Below are positions 50,704-61,160 of a stretch of DNA of 64,000 nt, piece by piece; the stretch's first letter is position 1; each line of letters opens with the position of its first letter. The DNA is from Kibdelosporangium sp. MJ126-NF4 (GTDB lineage Bacteria; Actinomycetota; Actinomycetes; Mycobacteriales; Pseudonocardiaceae): NCBI RefSeq assembly GCF_000826545.1, contig NZ_CDME01000011.1, forward strand, positions 646,001 to 710,000, read 5' to 3'. The position numbers and the translations under genes are program-made. Under the pieces are notes generated by a model. It saw only the letters and a program-made list of their open reading frames with translations, was not told the origin of the DNA and searched no databases.

Positions 50704-51507
50704 TCACCTGCTCACCGCCTTGCGGTACCGGTTGATCGCGAACGGCACGAAGACCAGCAGGATGATCGCTGTCCAGCCCAGCGTGGCCAGTACCGGGTTC
50801 TGCAGGGGCCACACGTCCGGCGCGGGTAACGCGGGGTGTGTGTTGCCGAACAGGTTCCGAGAGGCCTGGGTGATCGCGGACACCGGGTTCCACTCGGCGA
50901 TCGCCTTCAGCGGGCCGGGCAGGTTGTTCGACGGCACGAACGTGTTGGCGATGAACGTCAACGGGAAGATGACCATGAAGCTGGCGTTGTTGAACACCTC
51001 GGGACTGCGGATCCACAGCCCGATCACCGCCATCATCCACGACAGCGCGTACGCGAACAGCAGCAGCAACGCGAAGCCCGCCAACGCCTCCGCCAACGAC
51101 GTGTGCACGCGCCAGCCGACGAGCAGGCCGGTCAGCGACATCACCACCAGGCTGATCAGGTTGATCGCGACGTCGCTCGTGGTGCGGCCGATCAGCACGG
51201 CCGAGCGGGCCATCGGCAGGGAACGGAACCGGTCGACGATGCCTTTCTGGATGTCCTCGGCCAGGCCCAGTCCGGTCCAGGTCGCGCCGAACACCGCCGT
51301 CTGCACGAAGATCCCGGCCATCAGGAACTCGCGGTAGGACACGCCGGGGATCGAGATGGCGCTGCCGAAGACATACGCGAACAGCAGCACGAACATGATC
51401 GGTGACACGGTCGTGAACACCAGCAGGTCCGGCACCCGCTTGATCTTGATCAGGTTGCGGCGGGCGATGGTCATGCCGTCGCCGAACGCCAGCGCGATCG
51501 CACTCAT
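50704..51507 (-). CDS. ABC-2 type multidrug permease (DrrB-like)
   Basis: 267 aa, six membrane helices, with the ABC-2 features SPIMFVLLFAYVFGSAI and MIFPLTFIANTFVPSNNLPG near the C-terminus. Its start overlaps the ATPase stop by 4 bp. Pairs with the following DrrA-like ATPase as an exporter of a lipophilic compound, as in daunorubicin resistance systems. No biosynthetic cluster is next to it. Confidence 0.9.
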   Translation of the reverse strand: MSAIALAFGDGMTIARRNLIKIKRVPDLLVFTTVSPIMFVLLFAYVFGSAISIPGVSYREFLMAGIFVQTAVFGATWTGLGLAEDIQKGIVDRFRSLPMARSAVLIGRTTSDVAINLISLVVMSLTGLLVGWRVHTSLAEALAGFALLLLFAYALSWMMAVIGLWIRSPEVFNNASFMVIFPLTFIANTFVPSNNLPGPLKAIAEWNPVSAITQASRNLFGNTHPALPAPDVWPLQNPVLATLGWTAIILLVFVPFAINRYRKAVSR

Positions 51508-52463
51508 TCGCCTTCTCCTTCCGCCTCGGCCTGGTGCCCGGTCAGGGCAAGGAACACATCGTCCAAGGTGGGCCGTCGCAGCCCGACGTCCTGTACTTTC
51601 ACCGATTTCTCGGCCAGCCTGCCGAGACCGTCGATCAGCACGGCTGAGCCGCCCGTCACCGGGACCGTCAACCGGCGGGTGCCCGTGTCGCTCTGGATCT
51701 CGCCGACCGCGATCGGCAGCAGCGCGGTGTGCGCGGTCTCCAGGTCCGCCGCGTCGGCCAGCGTCAACTCCAGCCGCTCGCCGCCGACCTGACCTTTCAG
51801 CTCGTCCGACGTGCCCAGTGCGATCACCTTGCCGTGGTCGATCACCGCGATCCGGTCGGCGAGCCGTTCGGCCTCCTCCATGTACTGCGTGGTGAGCAGC
51901 AGCGTCACGCCACCGCGGACCAGGTCCTCGACCACGTCCCAGAGGCCGAACCGGGCACGGGGGTCCAGCCCGGTCGTCGGTTCGTCGAGGAACAGCACCT
52001 TGCCGCCGCCGACCAGCGCGCCTGCGAGGTCCAGCCGCCGTCGCATCCCGCCGGAGTAGCCGCGCACCGGCCGGTCACCGGCTTCCACGAGGTCGAAGGC
52101 CGCCAGCAGTTCCCGCGCCCGCTCCCGGCTGCGCCGGGCACCGAGGTGGTAGAGGCGGCCGACCATGTCCAGGTTCTCGAACCCGGTCAGGTACTCGTCG
52201 ACAGCCGCGTACTGCCCGGAGACGCCGATCTGGCCGCGCAACGCGCGGGCGTCCGCCACCACGTCGAGCCCGGCGACAGTCGCTGTGCCGCCGTCCGGGG
52301 GTAAGAGTGTTGTGAAGACCCGTACAGCCGTTGTCTTCCCGGCCCCGTTGGGGCCGAGCAGGGCCATGACGGTGCCTTCGGGGACCTCCAGATCCAGTCC
52401 GTCCAGCGCGACGATCGAGCCGTAGCGCTTGACCAGGCCGTCCGCGAGGATCGCGTGTGCCAT
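51504..52463 (-). CDS. ABC exporter ATPase (DrrA-like)
   Basis: 319 aa. Walker A GPNGAGKTTAV, signature YSGGMRRRLDLA, Walker B VLFLDEPTTGLD, and a C-terminal DrrA-type extension (LRRPTLDDVFLALTGH). First gene of the two-gene minus-strand operon. The Ser/Gly-rich acidic end EAEGEGE is unremarkable. Confidence 0.93.
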   Translation of the reverse strand: MAHAILADGLVKRYGSIVALDGLDLEVPEGTVMALLGPNGAGKTTAVRVFTTLLPPDGGTATVAGLDVVADARALRGQIGVSGQYAAVDEYLTGFENLDMVGRLYHLGARRSRERARELLAAFDLVEAGDRPVRGYSGGMRRRLDLAGALVGGGKVLFLDEPTTGLDPRARFGLWDVVEDLVRGGVTLLLTTQYMEEAERLADRIAVIDHGKVIALGTSDELKGQVGGERLELTLADAADLETAHTALLPIAVGEIQSDTGTRRLTVPVTGGSAVLIDGLGRLAEKSVKVQDVGLRRPTLDDVFLALTGHQAEAEGEGE

Positions 52464-52763
52464 GTCCGCTCCATGAGCCGTCCAGTGTGACGCGGATCAT
52501 CCTGCACCCGACCACCGACAAAACTGGGAACGGGTCCGGACCAGGGCGTTGCTCCATGCGCAACGACCTGCGGGTTTCCGGTCATTGCCCTATCAGTTCC
52601 ACGAATAGCTTTTCGCGATGACTGCAGGTGGGTGAATCTCCTCGACAGCGCCCACGATCATCTTGGACAGTCCGTTGTGCGTGGTTCCCCTGCAACCGAG
52701 CCACTCACCGCGTGCATTTCCGTTTCCCACCACAGCGAACGGTATGCCCGAAAGGAAAACTCC

Positions 52764-53534
52764 ATGCACGACGACGATGAGCCGGTAGGCCGTGTACTCG
52801 GCCGACGGCAGGCGCTGATCCTGCTCGGCGCCGCCGGCGCGACGCTCACAGCCGCGGGGACGTCCGTGGCCGGTGCCACCACCACAACGTCCCCTGGCGG
52901 TCCCGAGGTCTGCGCACTGGACTGTGTCGCCAAGCCGGAGCAGATGGAAGGTCCCTACTTCGTAGACGAAAGGCTCAACCGCTCCGACATCCGCACCGAG
53001 CCCGGCAGCAGCCAGCCGGTGGCTGGCACTGCGCTGACGCTCAACTTCACCGTCCAGCAGATCCGCGCGCAGCAGTGCACGCCCCTGCCGTCCGCCATGG
53101 TGGACATCTGGCAGTGCGACGCGTTCGGGCTGTACTCGGACATCCCGTCGCAGGGCAGTTCCGGACGGCGGTTCCTGCGCGGATACCAGAACACCAACCA
53201 GGAAGGGAAAGCCCAGTTCATCACCATTCTGCCCGGGTGGTACACGGGCAGGACGCTGCACATTCACATCAAGATCCGGACAACCGGCACCAACGGCCGT
53301 CCGTACGAGTTCACGTCCCAGCTGTACTTCACGACCGAGTTCGGCGCGGCCTACCTGCGGACCGAGCCGTACCGGCGCAAGGGACCGGCGGACACCCCCA
53401 ACAACAGGGACTTCATCTACCTCAGGGGCGGCGCCCAGATGACGCTGCGCCCGGTAGCCGCCGGAACCGGCTACTCGGCGGACTTCGCGATCGGTCTCGA
53501 CCTGGCCAACACCCAGGTCGGTCAGCCCGACTGA
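52764..53534 (+). CDS. Exported intradiol ring-cleavage dioxygenase-like protein
   Basis: 256 aa from the ATG at 52764 with AAGGAA upstream; the longer frame from 52632 is not used. Twin-arginine signal: GRRQALILLGAAGATLTAAG. Intradiol family residues: EGPYFVDERLNRSDIR, VDIWQCDAFGLYSDIP (Tyr ligand), PGWYTGRTLHIHIKIR (Tyr, His, His ligands for non-haem iron). Extracytoplasmic homologues of catechol dioxygenases in Streptomyces are thought to act on plant-derived catechols. The 300 bp before it hold no other gene. Confidence 0.88.
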   Translation: MHDDDEPVGRVLGRRQALILLGAAGATLTAAGTSVAGATTTTSPGGPEVCALDCVAKPEQMEGPYFVDERLNRSDIRTEPGSSQPVAGTALTLNFTVQQIRAQQCTPLPSAMVDIWQCDAFGLYSDIPSQGSSGRRFLRGYQNTNQEGKAQFITILPGWYTGRTLHIHIKIRTTGTNGRPYEFTSQLYFTTEFGAAYLRTEPYRRKGPADTPNNRDFIYLRGGAQMTLRPVAAGTGYSADFAIGLDLANTQVGQPD

Positions 53535-53611
53535 TCAGGACGTTCGCTCAGTGTGATCGGCGCCGCAGCGGTTCTCCGCTGCGGCGCCGTTTCGGTCAGC
53601 CGCCGTTTCGG

Positions 53612-55225
53612 TCAGCCGCTGTGCTGAGCGGTGACGGCCTTGTGCGCCACCTTGCGGGCGTGCTTGGCGACCTTCTTGTCCGGGTACTGCGCGCCGAGCA
53701 AGTGCAGCGTCGCCACGACATCCGGGTGCGGCAACCGCCACATGACGTCGAGCAGTTCCTGCTCACGGCCCGGCGGCAGCAACGGCACCAGGGCCTCCGA
53801 CACCTCGGGCACGCCCTGTTCGGCCGCCTCGACGAACAACGACAGCGTGTCCAGCGTGATCCATCCGAGCTCGGACAGCTCCAAGTCCTCCTCGCCCAAC
53901 GCGTACCGCGCGTACGGCCGCAGGACGTCGTTGTCGAGCGCCTCCTGCCAGACCGGCGCGACCTCGTCACCGAGACCGGTCACGAAGCTCGTCGCCCAGA
54001 CCCGGACCTTGCCTGATCCGGCGGCCGCGACCGCGAGCAGCTCACGCGCCGCGGGCACGATCTCCCGGACAGCCAGCCACGCGGACGCCTCCGAATGCCC
54101 CTCCGCGCTGGCGAGCACCACCGCGAGCGAGGCCAGGTGCTCGGCGGTCATCTCCTCGACCGGGGGCAGCAACGGCACCTCGACGCCGTTCTCGATCATC
54201 TGCTCCCGCACGGAGTTCATCCCCAACGGCGTGTACCGGACGTTCTCGCCGACCGGCTCGACGGCGCCGAGTTCGGTGAGGACACGGATCAGCAGGTCCG
54301 CCGGGTCGCCGTGCGCGTCGGTGTAGCCGTGCCACTCCGGCTCGGTGAGCTCGTGGATCACCTCGCTGACCTCTTCGCGCGGCACGCCGATGTCACGCGC
54401 CATGAACAGCATGATCAACAGATTCGGTGCCACGTCAGCGAAGTCGATCTCGTAGCCGTGCACGTCCGCGGCGCGGTCGAGCACGAACCCGAGCATCGAG
54501 ACGAACCCGGCCTGCCAGATCTCGTCGACCTCGTCGCCGTCCGGCCACTGGTCGAACCGCGCGCCACGGCCGACCCGCAGCGACTCGGTCCTGGCGAAGC
54601 CGGTGAACTCCGCGAGGTCCTGCAGCACGGCGAGGTCGATCCGGTCGTCGACGCCCAGCGCTTTCGCCGCGTCCGCGGCGGCCTCGTCGGTGAGCAGTTC
54701 GGCGTCCGCGTCGACCGGCTTGCCGTCCCCGGCCCACGCGGCGAACTCGTGCGCCTTGGCCAGCAACGGACTCCGCCGCGCGGCGGCCAGCAGCTCCTGC
54801 TCGGACGGCAGCCGGACGCCAGGCATCCGGTCACTCGGCAGCCCGAGCTCGTCAAGCAGGGTGACCAGGCCGTTGCCGTCCGGCATGTCCTCCATGACCG
54901 CGTCGAGGAAGTCCGGCACGGCGCCTTCCAGTTCGTCGCGCAGCTCACCGGACGTGTCGGTGGTCTCCTCGATGAAGTCGACGAGATCACGCGCCGCCTC
55001 GACGACGTGCACGGCGTCGTCCTCGGTGGGGATGAGCACCCGGCTGGGATAGATCTCCAGCAGCAGCTCGTCGATGTCGCCCAGTTCGAAGGCGCCGGGC
55101 GACTCGTGCCCGAGGTGGTCACGGGCCAGTTCGAGGATCAGCCGCAGTTCGTCGCGGTCGACCGGCCGTCCCGCCGCCCACTGCTGTATCTCGTCCAGCT
55201 TGCTTTCGATCGCGTCAACCGCCAT
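53612..55225 (-). CDS. Large acidic protein of unknown function
   Basis: 537 aa from the ATG at 55225 (an ATG four codons earlier is possible). It is wholly helical in texture with no signal peptide, membrane helix or recognised catalytic motif, and is very rich in Glu, Asp and Leu. Sections such as DLVDFIEETTDTSGELRDEL and LLPPGREQELLDVMWRLPHP suggest repeated helical hairpins; the end is basic (KKVAKHARKVAHKAVTAQ). Similar long proteins occur singly in many actinomycetes. It stands alone between the dioxygenase and a two-component system. I do not recognise it. Confidence 0.75.
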   Translation of the reverse strand: MAVDAIESKLDEIQQWAAGRPVDRDELRLILELARDHLGHESPGAFELGDIDELLLEIYPSRVLIPTEDDAVHVVEAARDLVDFIEETTDTSGELRDELEGAVPDFLDAVMEDMPDGNGLVTLLDELGLPSDRMPGVRLPSEQELLAAARRSPLLAKAHEFAAWAGDGKPVDADAELLTDEAAADAAKALGVDDRIDLAVLQDLAEFTGFARTESLRVGRGARFDQWPDGDEVDEIWQAGFVSMLGFVLDRAADVHGYEIDFADVAPNLLIMLFMARDIGVPREEVSEVIHELTEPEWHGYTDAHGDPADLLIRVLTELGAVEPVGENVRYTPLGMNSVREQMIENGVEVPLLPPVEEMTAEHLASLAVVLASAEGHSEASAWLAVREIVPAARELLAVAAAGSGKVRVWATSFVTGLGDEVAPVWQEALDNDVLRPYARYALGEEDLELSELGWITLDTLSLFVEAAEQGVPEVSEALVPLLPPGREQELLDVMWRLPHPDVVATLHLLGAQYPDKKVAKHARKVAHKAVTAQHSG

Positions 55226-55268
55226 GCCGGGCAACATTAGTCGCCACGACCGACAACCACTGGTCGCC

Positions 55269-56678
55269 TCAGCCCGGTATGCCCGGCAGCCGCAGGCTGA
55301 ACAGCGCACCGCCCTCCGGCGACCGTCCCGCGAGCACCTCACCGCCGTGCCGCAACGCCGCCTGCTGCACGATCGCGAGGCCCAGCCCGGAGCCGGGCAG
55401 CGTCCGTGCCTCCTGCGAACGGTAGAACCGGTCGAACACGCGCGGCAGGTCCACGTCGTCGATACCCGGGCCCTGGTCGGCCACTTCGAGCACGGCGAAA
55501 CCGTCGCCTGCCGAGCCGAGCCGGACCCGGACGGTGCCTCCCGGCGGACTGAACTTCACCGCGTTGTCCAACAGGTTCAGTACCGCGCGCTCCAGCGCGC
55601 CCTCGTCGCCGATCAGCCGCCACGGCTGCAGCGACACGTCGAACTCGATGTCACCGGCCCGGCGGCGAGCCCGGTCGAGCGCCTGCTCGACGACCTCGAC
55701 CAGCTCGACCGGCTCCCACAACGCCTGTGCACCGTCCTCACGGGCCAGTTCGACGAGGTCGCCGATCAACGTGGTCAGCTCGTCCAGCTGGCCGCGCAGG
55801 TCGTCCTGGATCTCCACTTTGTCCTCATCGGACAGTGTCGGCGCGCCGGGCGCCTCGGAGGCCATCAGCAGTTCCAGGTTGGTGCGCAACGAGGTCAGCG
55901 GCGTCCGCAGCTCGTGTCCCGCGTCGGCGACGAGATTGCGCTGCCGGTCGCGGGCGACGGACACCGCGCCGAGCATCGTGTTGAAGCTGTGCGACAGCCT
56001 GGCGAGCTCGTCGTCACCGCTGACCTGGATCGGCCGCAGGTCACCGGTCCTGGCCACGCGTTCGGTCGCCCGCATGAGCCGTTGCACCGGCCGCAGACCG
56101 GTACGCGCGACCGCCGTTCCGGCCAGTGCGGCGACCACCACACCGGCGCCGCTGATCAGCACCAGCACCAGGGCCAGGTCGTTGAGCAGTTGTTTGGTCG
56201 GTGCGAGGCGCTGCGCCACGACCAGCGCACCGGGCTCCCCGGCGACGAAGATGTGGATCGAGTAGATCCGGTAGTCCGTCCTCGGATCGGTGCGGAACCA
56301 CTCCGGCCTTGTGCCCACGGCGACCAGGCGCTCGTCGTCGCCCGACGGCGGACGCGCCATTCCCGGCTGGTTGATCACCGGGGTGCCGTCCTCGTCGATG
56401 ATCGTGAACTTCACGTCGCTCAGCGCCAGCGCCAGCGCGTCCAATGTGGTCTGGTTGTTGTTCTGGACGTCGAAGCTGTTGCGGCCACTCAGCGCGTTCT
56501 TCGCGCGGTCCTTCAGGTTCTGGTCGACCTGCTGGTAGAGGTTCTGCTGGACAGTCAGGTACGCGCCGAGCGAGACGAGCGCCACCGCACCGGCCACGCA
56601 GATCGCGGCCAGCAGTGTTACTCGACTTCTCAGCGATACGCGTTGCCTGTGACTGTCCCCTTGGGAGGAGAAGATCAC
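55269..56678 (-). CDS. Sensor histidine kinase (MprB-like)
   Basis: 469 aa, GTG start overlapping the response regulator stop by 4 bp. Layout: short N-terminus, membrane helix ([22 protein letters not shown]), extracytoplasmic sensor of about 120 residues, second helix ([18 protein letters not shown]), HAMP, HisKA with [20 protein letters not shown], HATPase_c with [14 protein letters not shown] and [18 protein letters not shown]. This is the MprB/TcrY architecture for envelope stress. Confidence 0.93.
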   Translation of the reverse strand: MIFSSQGDSHRQRVSLRSRVTLLAAICVAGAVALVSLGAYLTVQQNLYQQVDQNLKDRAKNALSGRNSFDVQNNNQTTLDALALALSDVKFTIIDEDGTPVINQPGMARPPSGDDERLVAVGTRPEWFRTDPRTDYRIYSIHIFVAGEPGALVVAQRLAPTKQLLNDLALVLVLISGAGVVVAALAGTAVARTGLRPVQRLMRATERVARTGDLRPIQVSGDDELARLSHSFNTMLGAVSVARDRQRNLVADAGHELRTPLTSLRTNLELLMASEAPGAPTLSDEDKVEIQDDLRGQLDELTTLIGDLVELAREDGAQALWEPVELVEVVEQALDRARRRAGDIEFDVSLQPWRLIGDEGALERAVLNLLDNAVKFSPPGGTVRVRLGSAGDGFAVLEVADQGPGIDDVDLPRVFDRFYRSQEARTLPGSGLGLAIVQQAALRHGGEVLAGRSPEGGALFSLRLPGIPG

Positions 56679-57373
56679 GGCGGGGTCTCCCGCAGCACGT
56701 ACCCGACGCCCCGCACGGTGTGGATCAGCCGCGGCTCCCCGGCGGCCTCGGTCTTGCGCCGCAGGTAGCCGATGTAGACCTCCAGCGCGTTGCCCGACGT
56801 CGGGAAGTCGTAGCCCCAGACCTCCTCGAGGATGCGGCTGCGGGTCAGCACCTGCTTCGGGTGCGTCAGCAGCAGCTCGAGCAGGGAGAACTCGGTTCGG
56901 GTCAGGCTCATCGACCGGTCGCCGCGGCGGACCTCCCGTGTCCCGGGGTCCAGCTCCAGGTCGGCGAACTTCAGCGACGGCTCCTGCTTCTCGGCCGCGA
57001 CCGCGTCCGCCGCGGTGCGCCGCAGCAGGGCACGCAGCCGGGCGAGCAACTCCTCCAACGCGAAGGGCTTCGGCAGGTAGTCGTCGGCACCCGCGTCCAG
57101 ACCGGCCACCCGGTCGGAGACCAGGTCCCGCGCGGTCAGCACGAGGATCGGCAGATCGTCACCGGAGCTGCGGAGCTGACGGCACACCTCGAGGCCATCG
57201 AGCCTCGGCATCATCACGTCCAGCACCAGCGCGTCCGGTCGTCCGCCGCCTTTGATGCTGTCGAGGGCCTGCTGGCCGTCGCTCGCCGTGTCAACCTGGT
57301 ATCCGTTGAACTGCAGCGACCGCCGCAAGGACTCGCGAACAGCCCTGTCGTCGTCCACTACGAGTATGCGCAT
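56675..57373 (-). CDS. OmpR-family response regulator (MprA-like)
   Basis: 232 aa. Receiver: [14 protein letters not shown], phosphoacceptor in [26 protein letters not shown]. Winged helix: [20 protein letters not shown] ending [11 protein letters not shown] and [10 protein letters not shown]. First gene of the pair; 49 bp from the neighbouring TRIC-type gene, which is read in the same direction from further right. Confidence 0.94.
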   Translation of the reverse strand: MRILVVDDDRAVRESLRRSLQFNGYQVDTASDGQQALDSIKGGGRPDALVLDVMMPRLDGLEVCRQLRSSGDDLPILVLTARDLVSDRVAGLDAGADDYLPKPFALEELLARLRALLRRTAADAVAAEKQEPSLKFADLELDPGTREVRRGDRSMSLTRTEFSLLELLLTHPKQVLTRSRILEEVWGYDFPTSGNALEVYIGYLRRKTEAAGEPRLIHTVRGVGYVLRETPP

Positions 57374-57422
57374 GCGGCCAGTGTGTCTGGTCGGACTGAG
57401 ATATGCCTGAGAAAAGCACTGA

Positions 57423-58034
57423 TCAGGTGCTCATACCCGGCGCGACCGGCGCGTTCCACCTGCGCCAGAGCGCGATCAGGCGAATGGTCACGATTAGGGC
57501 AGCGCCCACGACGGCCGTCGGCGCGGCCGGGAGCCCGAGCCGCGCGCCGAGCACGACCACCGCCCCGCCCGCCAGCGCGGCGAGCGCGTAGATCTCCTTG
57601 CGCAGCACCATCGGGATCTCGCGGAGCAGCACGTCACGCAGCGCACCGCCGCCGATGCCCGTGGTCATCCCGATCAGGCACGCGGTGTACGCCGGGACGT
57701 CGTGGGCCAGCGCGGTCGCCGTGCCGGTCACGGTGAACAGCCCCAGCCCGACGGCGTCGGCGAGCAGCACGCCCCGCCGCAGCTTGGCGAACTTCGGGTG
57801 CAGCCAGAACACCACAAGCGACGTGACGACCGGCACGAGCAGGTAGCGCCAGTCCCGCAGAGTCGTCGGCGGATGGATGCCCAGCAGCACGTCACGGATG
57901 ATTCCGCCACCCAGCGCGGTGGTCATGCCGAGTACGACGACGCCGAAGGTGTCCAGCCGCGCCCTCACCCCGGCGAGTGCACCCGAAGTGGCGAACACCG
58001 CGATCCCCAGCAGGTCGAGAACTACCAAGAGCAT
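57423..58034 (-). CDS. TRIC/UPF0126-family membrane channel
   Basis: 203 aa, seven membrane helices arranged as two similar halves. The duplicated family motif occurs as [23 protein letters not shown] and [21 protein letters not shown], glycine-rich with R-D. Bacterial TRIC proteins are trimeric cation channels; a role in glycine transport has also been assigned to some. Divergent from the SGNH hydrolase. Confidence 0.9.
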   Translation of the reverse strand: MLLVVLDLLGIAVFATSGALAGVRARLDTFGVVVLGMTTALGGGIIRDVLLGIHPPTTLRDWRYLLVPVVTSLVVFWLHPKFAKLRRGVLLADAVGLGLFTVTGTATALAHDVPAYTACLIGMTTGIGGGALRDVLLREIPMVLRKEIYALAALAGGAVVVLGARLGLPAAPTAVVGAALIVTIRLIALWRRWNAPVAPGMST

Positions 58035-58103
58035 GGCAAACGAGTCTAAATAGCTCCGACCGGGCGACTGACCTGGACAAACGGCCAGAACCGATGATGA
58101 AGT

Positions 58104-59081
58104 GTGACGGTGAACACACTACGCGTGATCATGGTCTCCCTGCTCGCCTCCCTGCTGCTGGCCCCGGTCGCGAACGCGGCCCCGGCATACCACCGTTACG
58201 TCGCGCTCGGCGACTCCTACACCTCCGCTCCGGGCGTCCTCTGGCCGCGGCTGGACCGGCTGGCCTGCTACACCTCGACGAACAACTATCCCGCGCTGCT
58301 GGCCGACGACCTCGGGCTGCGGTCGTACACCGACGGCAGCTGTGGCGGCGCGGACACCACGAACATGCTCGTCCCGCAGACGCCGCCGCTGCCGCTGGGC
58401 ACGCATCCGGCCCAGTTCAGCTTCCTGCGCCCGGACACCGATCTGGTCACGATCGGCATAGGCGGCAACGATTTCGGTGTTTTCGGTGAGCTGACCGGCA
58501 CGTGCCCGGGGCTGCGCGCGACGGACCCGACCGGATCACCGTGCCGCGAGAGGTTCACGGTGAACGGCGTGGACACCATGAAGCAGAAGGTGGCCATGAC
58601 CGGGGAACGGGTCCGCGCGGTGCTCGCGGGCGTGCACGAACGCTCCCCTGCCGCCAAGGTTCTGCTGATCGGTTACCCGAGGATCGCGCCGCCGCGCGGC
58701 AACTGCCCGAGCGTGCTGCCGATCGCCGATGGGGACCTGCGTTGGCTCGACGATGTCGAGCAGGCGCTCAACCAGGGGCTGGAGGACGCGGCCGACGCCG
58801 ACGGGCGCACGACCTTCGTCGACATGTACCCCGCGTCGCTCGGCCATGACGCGTGCGCCGGACGTGCCGCGTGGATCCAGGGCAAGGAGAACAACCTGTT
58901 CAAGGCGATCCAGTACCACCCGTTCAAGTCCGGAATGGTCGGTGTCGCCAACGAGATCGGCAAGGTGCTCGGTGTTCGCAGCGGCGCGCACACGCGGGCG
59001 GTGCCGCGTTCGGTGGACAAGGCCGTCGTCGGTGACGCGTCGACCGTGATCCGGCTCACCCAGGCGGGCTATGGCCGGTGA
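58104..59081 (+). CDS. Secreted SGNH-family lipase/esterase
   Basis: 325 aa from a GTG. Signal peptide ends VANAAPA. Block I YVALGDSYTSAPG (nucleophile Ser), block III IGIGGNDFGVF, block V around YHPFKSGMVGVANEIG (His). Cysteines fit the disulfide pattern of Streptomyces SCO1725-type lipases. It would act on esters outside the cell. The histidine phosphatase begins 15 bp after its stop. Confidence 0.9.
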   Translation: MTVNTLRVIMVSLLASLLLAPVANAAPAYHRYVALGDSYTSAPGVLWPRLDRLACYTSTNNYPALLADDLGLRSYTDGSCGGADTTNMLVPQTPPLPLGTHPAQFSFLRPDTDLVTIGIGGNDFGVFGELTGTCPGLRATDPTGSPCRERFTVNGVDTMKQKVAMTGERVRAVLAGVHERSPAAKVLLIGYPRIAPPRGNCPSVLPIADGDLRWLDDVEQALNQGLEDAADADGRTTFVDMYPASLGHDACAGRAAWIQGKENNLFKAIQYHPFKSGMVGVANEIGKVLGVRSGAHTRAVPRSVDKAVVGDASTVIRLTQAGYGR

Positions 59082-59096
59082 CGGCACGATGAAGAG

Positions 59097-59741
59097 GTGC
59101 GGATCATCCTCTTACGGCATGCCGAGAGCCTCGGGAACATCGACGAACTCGCGTACTGCCGTATCCCCGACCACGCGTTGCCGCTGACCACGAAGGGCGA
59201 GGAGCAGGCTCGCGACGCCGGACCGGTCGTGCGCGAGTTGGTCGGCCCCGGTCCGGTGGCGGTTTATGTCAGCCCGTACGTGCGCACCCAGCGCACGCTG
59301 CAGTTGCTGGAACTCGGCGACGTGGTCACCAGGACGGTGGCCGAGCCGCGGCTGCGCGAGCAGGACTGGGGAAACCTGCAGGACCCGGTGGAGCAGGAGA
59401 TCCAGAAGCTCAAGCGGCACGAGTTCGGGCACTTCTTCTACCGGCTGGCGCACGGCGAGTCCGGTGCCGATGTGGACGACCGGGTGGCCGCGTTCCTGAC
59501 CGAGCTCAGGGACCGGATGCGGGAGGATCCCGAGCACCCGGAGACCGTCCTGCTGGTGACGCACGGGCTGACGATGCGGCTGTTGTGCAGGCGTGTGTTC
59601 TCGTGGAGCGTCGACCTGTTCGAGTCACTGTCCAATCCGCACCAGGTCGACCCGAGGATCCTCACCCTGACCGGGCGGACGTGGAGCCTGGACCGGCCGT
59701 TCCCGCAGTGGCGCCCGTCGCCGGACGGCACTACTCAATAG
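59097..59741 (+). CDS. Histidine phosphatase (phosphoglycerate mutase-like)
   Basis: 214 aa starting GTG. Catalytic LLRHAESLGN at the N-terminus, then YVSPYVRTQRTLQLL, the acidic REQDWGN (Glu acid) and the second His in LLVTHGLTMRLL. The substrate is unspecified; such enzymes include broad phosphatases. It ends 11 bp into the convergent Mrf-like gene. Confidence 0.9.
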   Translation: MRIILLRHAESLGNIDELAYCRIPDHALPLTTKGEEQARDAGPVVRELVGPGPVAVYVSPYVRTQRTLQLLELGDVVTRTVAEPRLREQDWGNLQDPVEQEIQKLKRHEFGHFFYRLAHGESGADVDDRVAAFLTELRDRMREDPEHPETVLLVTHGLTMRLLCRRVFSWSVDLFESLSNPHQVDPRILTLTGRTWSLDRPFPQWRPSPDGTTQ

Positions 59742-60858
59742 CCACAAGGGGATCCGGATAGCGCCGCCAGGCTTCCTCCCCCTCGGCGAGTTCCTCGTCG
59801 GTCAGCAGTGCGGCCCGCAGCGCGGCCGTGAGCTCGTCCGGGATCGCCTGGTGCGCGACGATCGTCAGCTCCTGTGCGCGATCGCCGAACCTCGGGTGCC
59901 ACTCCAGTGACGCCTTCGCGGTCCGCTGCGGGCATTCGCCGCTCCAGTCGTCCACTGTGGCCAGCCAGGGCCCGCCATGGCCGATCCGCAGCGCGCCACC
60001 GGCCGACTCGAACCACAGCGCGATGTCCGGCTGGCTGGCGATCCAGAACCGGCCCCGAACGCGCACAACGCCCTCGAGCAGCTCGCCGATCGCGTCGTGC
60101 AGGCGGTGCGGGTGGAACGGCCGCCGCTCGGCGAACACGGTCAGCGAGACCCCGCAGTCGGACTCCAGCGGCGGCTGTCCATTCAGGAGCGGATCGAACC
60201 AGCGGTCCACTCGGCCGCGCCGGGCGCCCTTCGGAAGGTCACGTAGCGCGTACACGGCGTCCGCAAAGGAAACCCTGTTTGCGCGTGGCGCGATCCTGGT
60301 CAGCACAGCCGAGGTCCGGGCGGTGGTCCACGCGTCCGCACCGGCGCCGCACAGCACGAGCGCGTCGGCGAACTCGGCCTGGCCGACGGCGACCTGCGCG
60401 ACCGTGCGGTCATCCCCTTCCGCTACACCGAATCCACGCTCCGCGAGTTCCTCGTCACCGGTGGCCTCGGTCAGCCAGGTATCCATGTCGACAACGGTGA
60501 CCACTCCGGCCACTCGGACTGGGAGCGTTCGCACAGCCCAGCAGACGGGCTCCGGCTCGATGGTCGGATCGAGGTGCAGGACGATCCGGTGCACACCGTC
60601 CGATTCGGCCAGTTTCGCCAGCAACGGCAGCAAGTCCTCCCGCAGGGTGCAGGAGACGCAACCATGCGCGAGTTCCAGCCGGACAACGTGTTCACCGGCC
60701 GCCGACTTCTGCCTGCGCACAACGAAACCTCGGGCGATATCGCGTAGATCGTGGTGCACGACAACGCTCCCAGGCACGCAGTGCATCAGCCTCGTCGCCA
60801 CCGCCGAGGCCTGCCTGCGCGGCAGACCGGCCACGACCACCAGCGCAATCCGTGACAT
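59731..60858 (-). CDS. mrf: CobW-domain protein, Mrf-like (ribosome-hibernation factor)
   Basis: 375 aa from the ATG at 60858 (AAGGGA before it); an upstream GTG/ATG at 60882 would run into the Zur box. The COG0523/CobW fold is visible, with GCVSCTLREDLLPLL (metal-binding C-x-x-C), VVTVVDMDTWL and a CobW C-terminal domain. The usual GxxGxGKT P-loop is replaced by GLPRRQASAVA, so GTP binding is doubtful. In mycobacteria the Mrf protein of this type, coded with the zinc-independent ribosomal proteins, brings the hibernation factor MPY to ribosomes during zinc starvation. Here it is divergent from that operon across one Zur box. Confidence 0.75.
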   Translation of the reverse strand: MSRIALVVVAGLPRRQASAVATRLMHCVPGSVVVHHDLRDIARGFVVRRQKSAAGEHVVRLELAHGCVSCTLREDLLPLLAKLAESDGVHRIVLHLDPTIEPEPVCWAVRTLPVRVAGVVTVVDMDTWLTEATGDEELAERGFGVAEGDDRTVAQVAVGQAEFADALVLCGAGADAWTTARTSAVLTRIAPRANRVSFADAVYALRDLPKGARRGRVDRWFDPLLNGQPPLESDCGVSLTVFAERRPFHPHRLHDAIGELLEGVVRVRGRFWIASQPDIALWFESAGGALRIGHGGPWLATVDDWSGECPQRTAKASLEWHPRFGDRAQELTIVAHQAIPDELTAALRAALLTDEELAEGEEAWRRYPDPLVAIE

Positions 60859-60893
60859 CTCATTCCCTTCCACGACCACCATGCTATCCTAGT

Positions 60894-60914
60894 TGAAAAC
60901 GAATTCCATTTTCA
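60894..60914. promoter_or_regulatory. Zur box
   Basis: TGAAAAC-N7-ATTTTCA, close to the actinobacterial Zur consensus (TGAAAAT-N7-ATTTTCA type palindrome). It sits 9 bp before the rpmB start and 36 bp before the mrf-like start, so zinc-loaded Zur would silence both directions. AGGAGG for rpmB follows at once. Confidence 0.85.
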
Positions 60915-60923
60915 GGAGGTCTG

Positions 60924-61160
60924 ATGTCCGCGATCTGCCAGGTCACCGGCCGCAAACCGGGCTTCGGCAACCAGGTCTCGCACTCGCACAGGCGCACGAA
61001 ACGACGCTGGGACCCGAACGTGCAACGACGTCACTACTGGCTGCCGTCGGAAGGCCGCCGGATCGCGCTCACGGTCTCGGCCAAGGGCATCAAGACCATC
61101 GACCGCAGGGGGATCGAGTCGGTCGTCGCCGAACTGCGCCGCAGGGGAGTGCGCGTCTGA
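60924..61160 (+). CDS. rpmB: Ribosomal protein L28, zinc-independent (C-minus) paralogue
   Basis: 78 aa. [37 protein letters not shown] and [16 protein letters not shown] are diagnostic of L28. Only one cysteine remains and the second zinc-ligand pair is missing, the C-minus form that replaces zinc-bearing L28 when zinc is scarce. Perfect AGGAGG ribosome-binding site; downstream of the Zur box. Its stop overlaps the rpmG ATG by one base. Confidence 0.95.
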   Translation: MSAICQVTGRKPGFGNQVSHSHRRTKRRWDPNVQRRHYWLPSEGRRIALTVSAKGIKTIDRRGIESVVAELRRRGVRV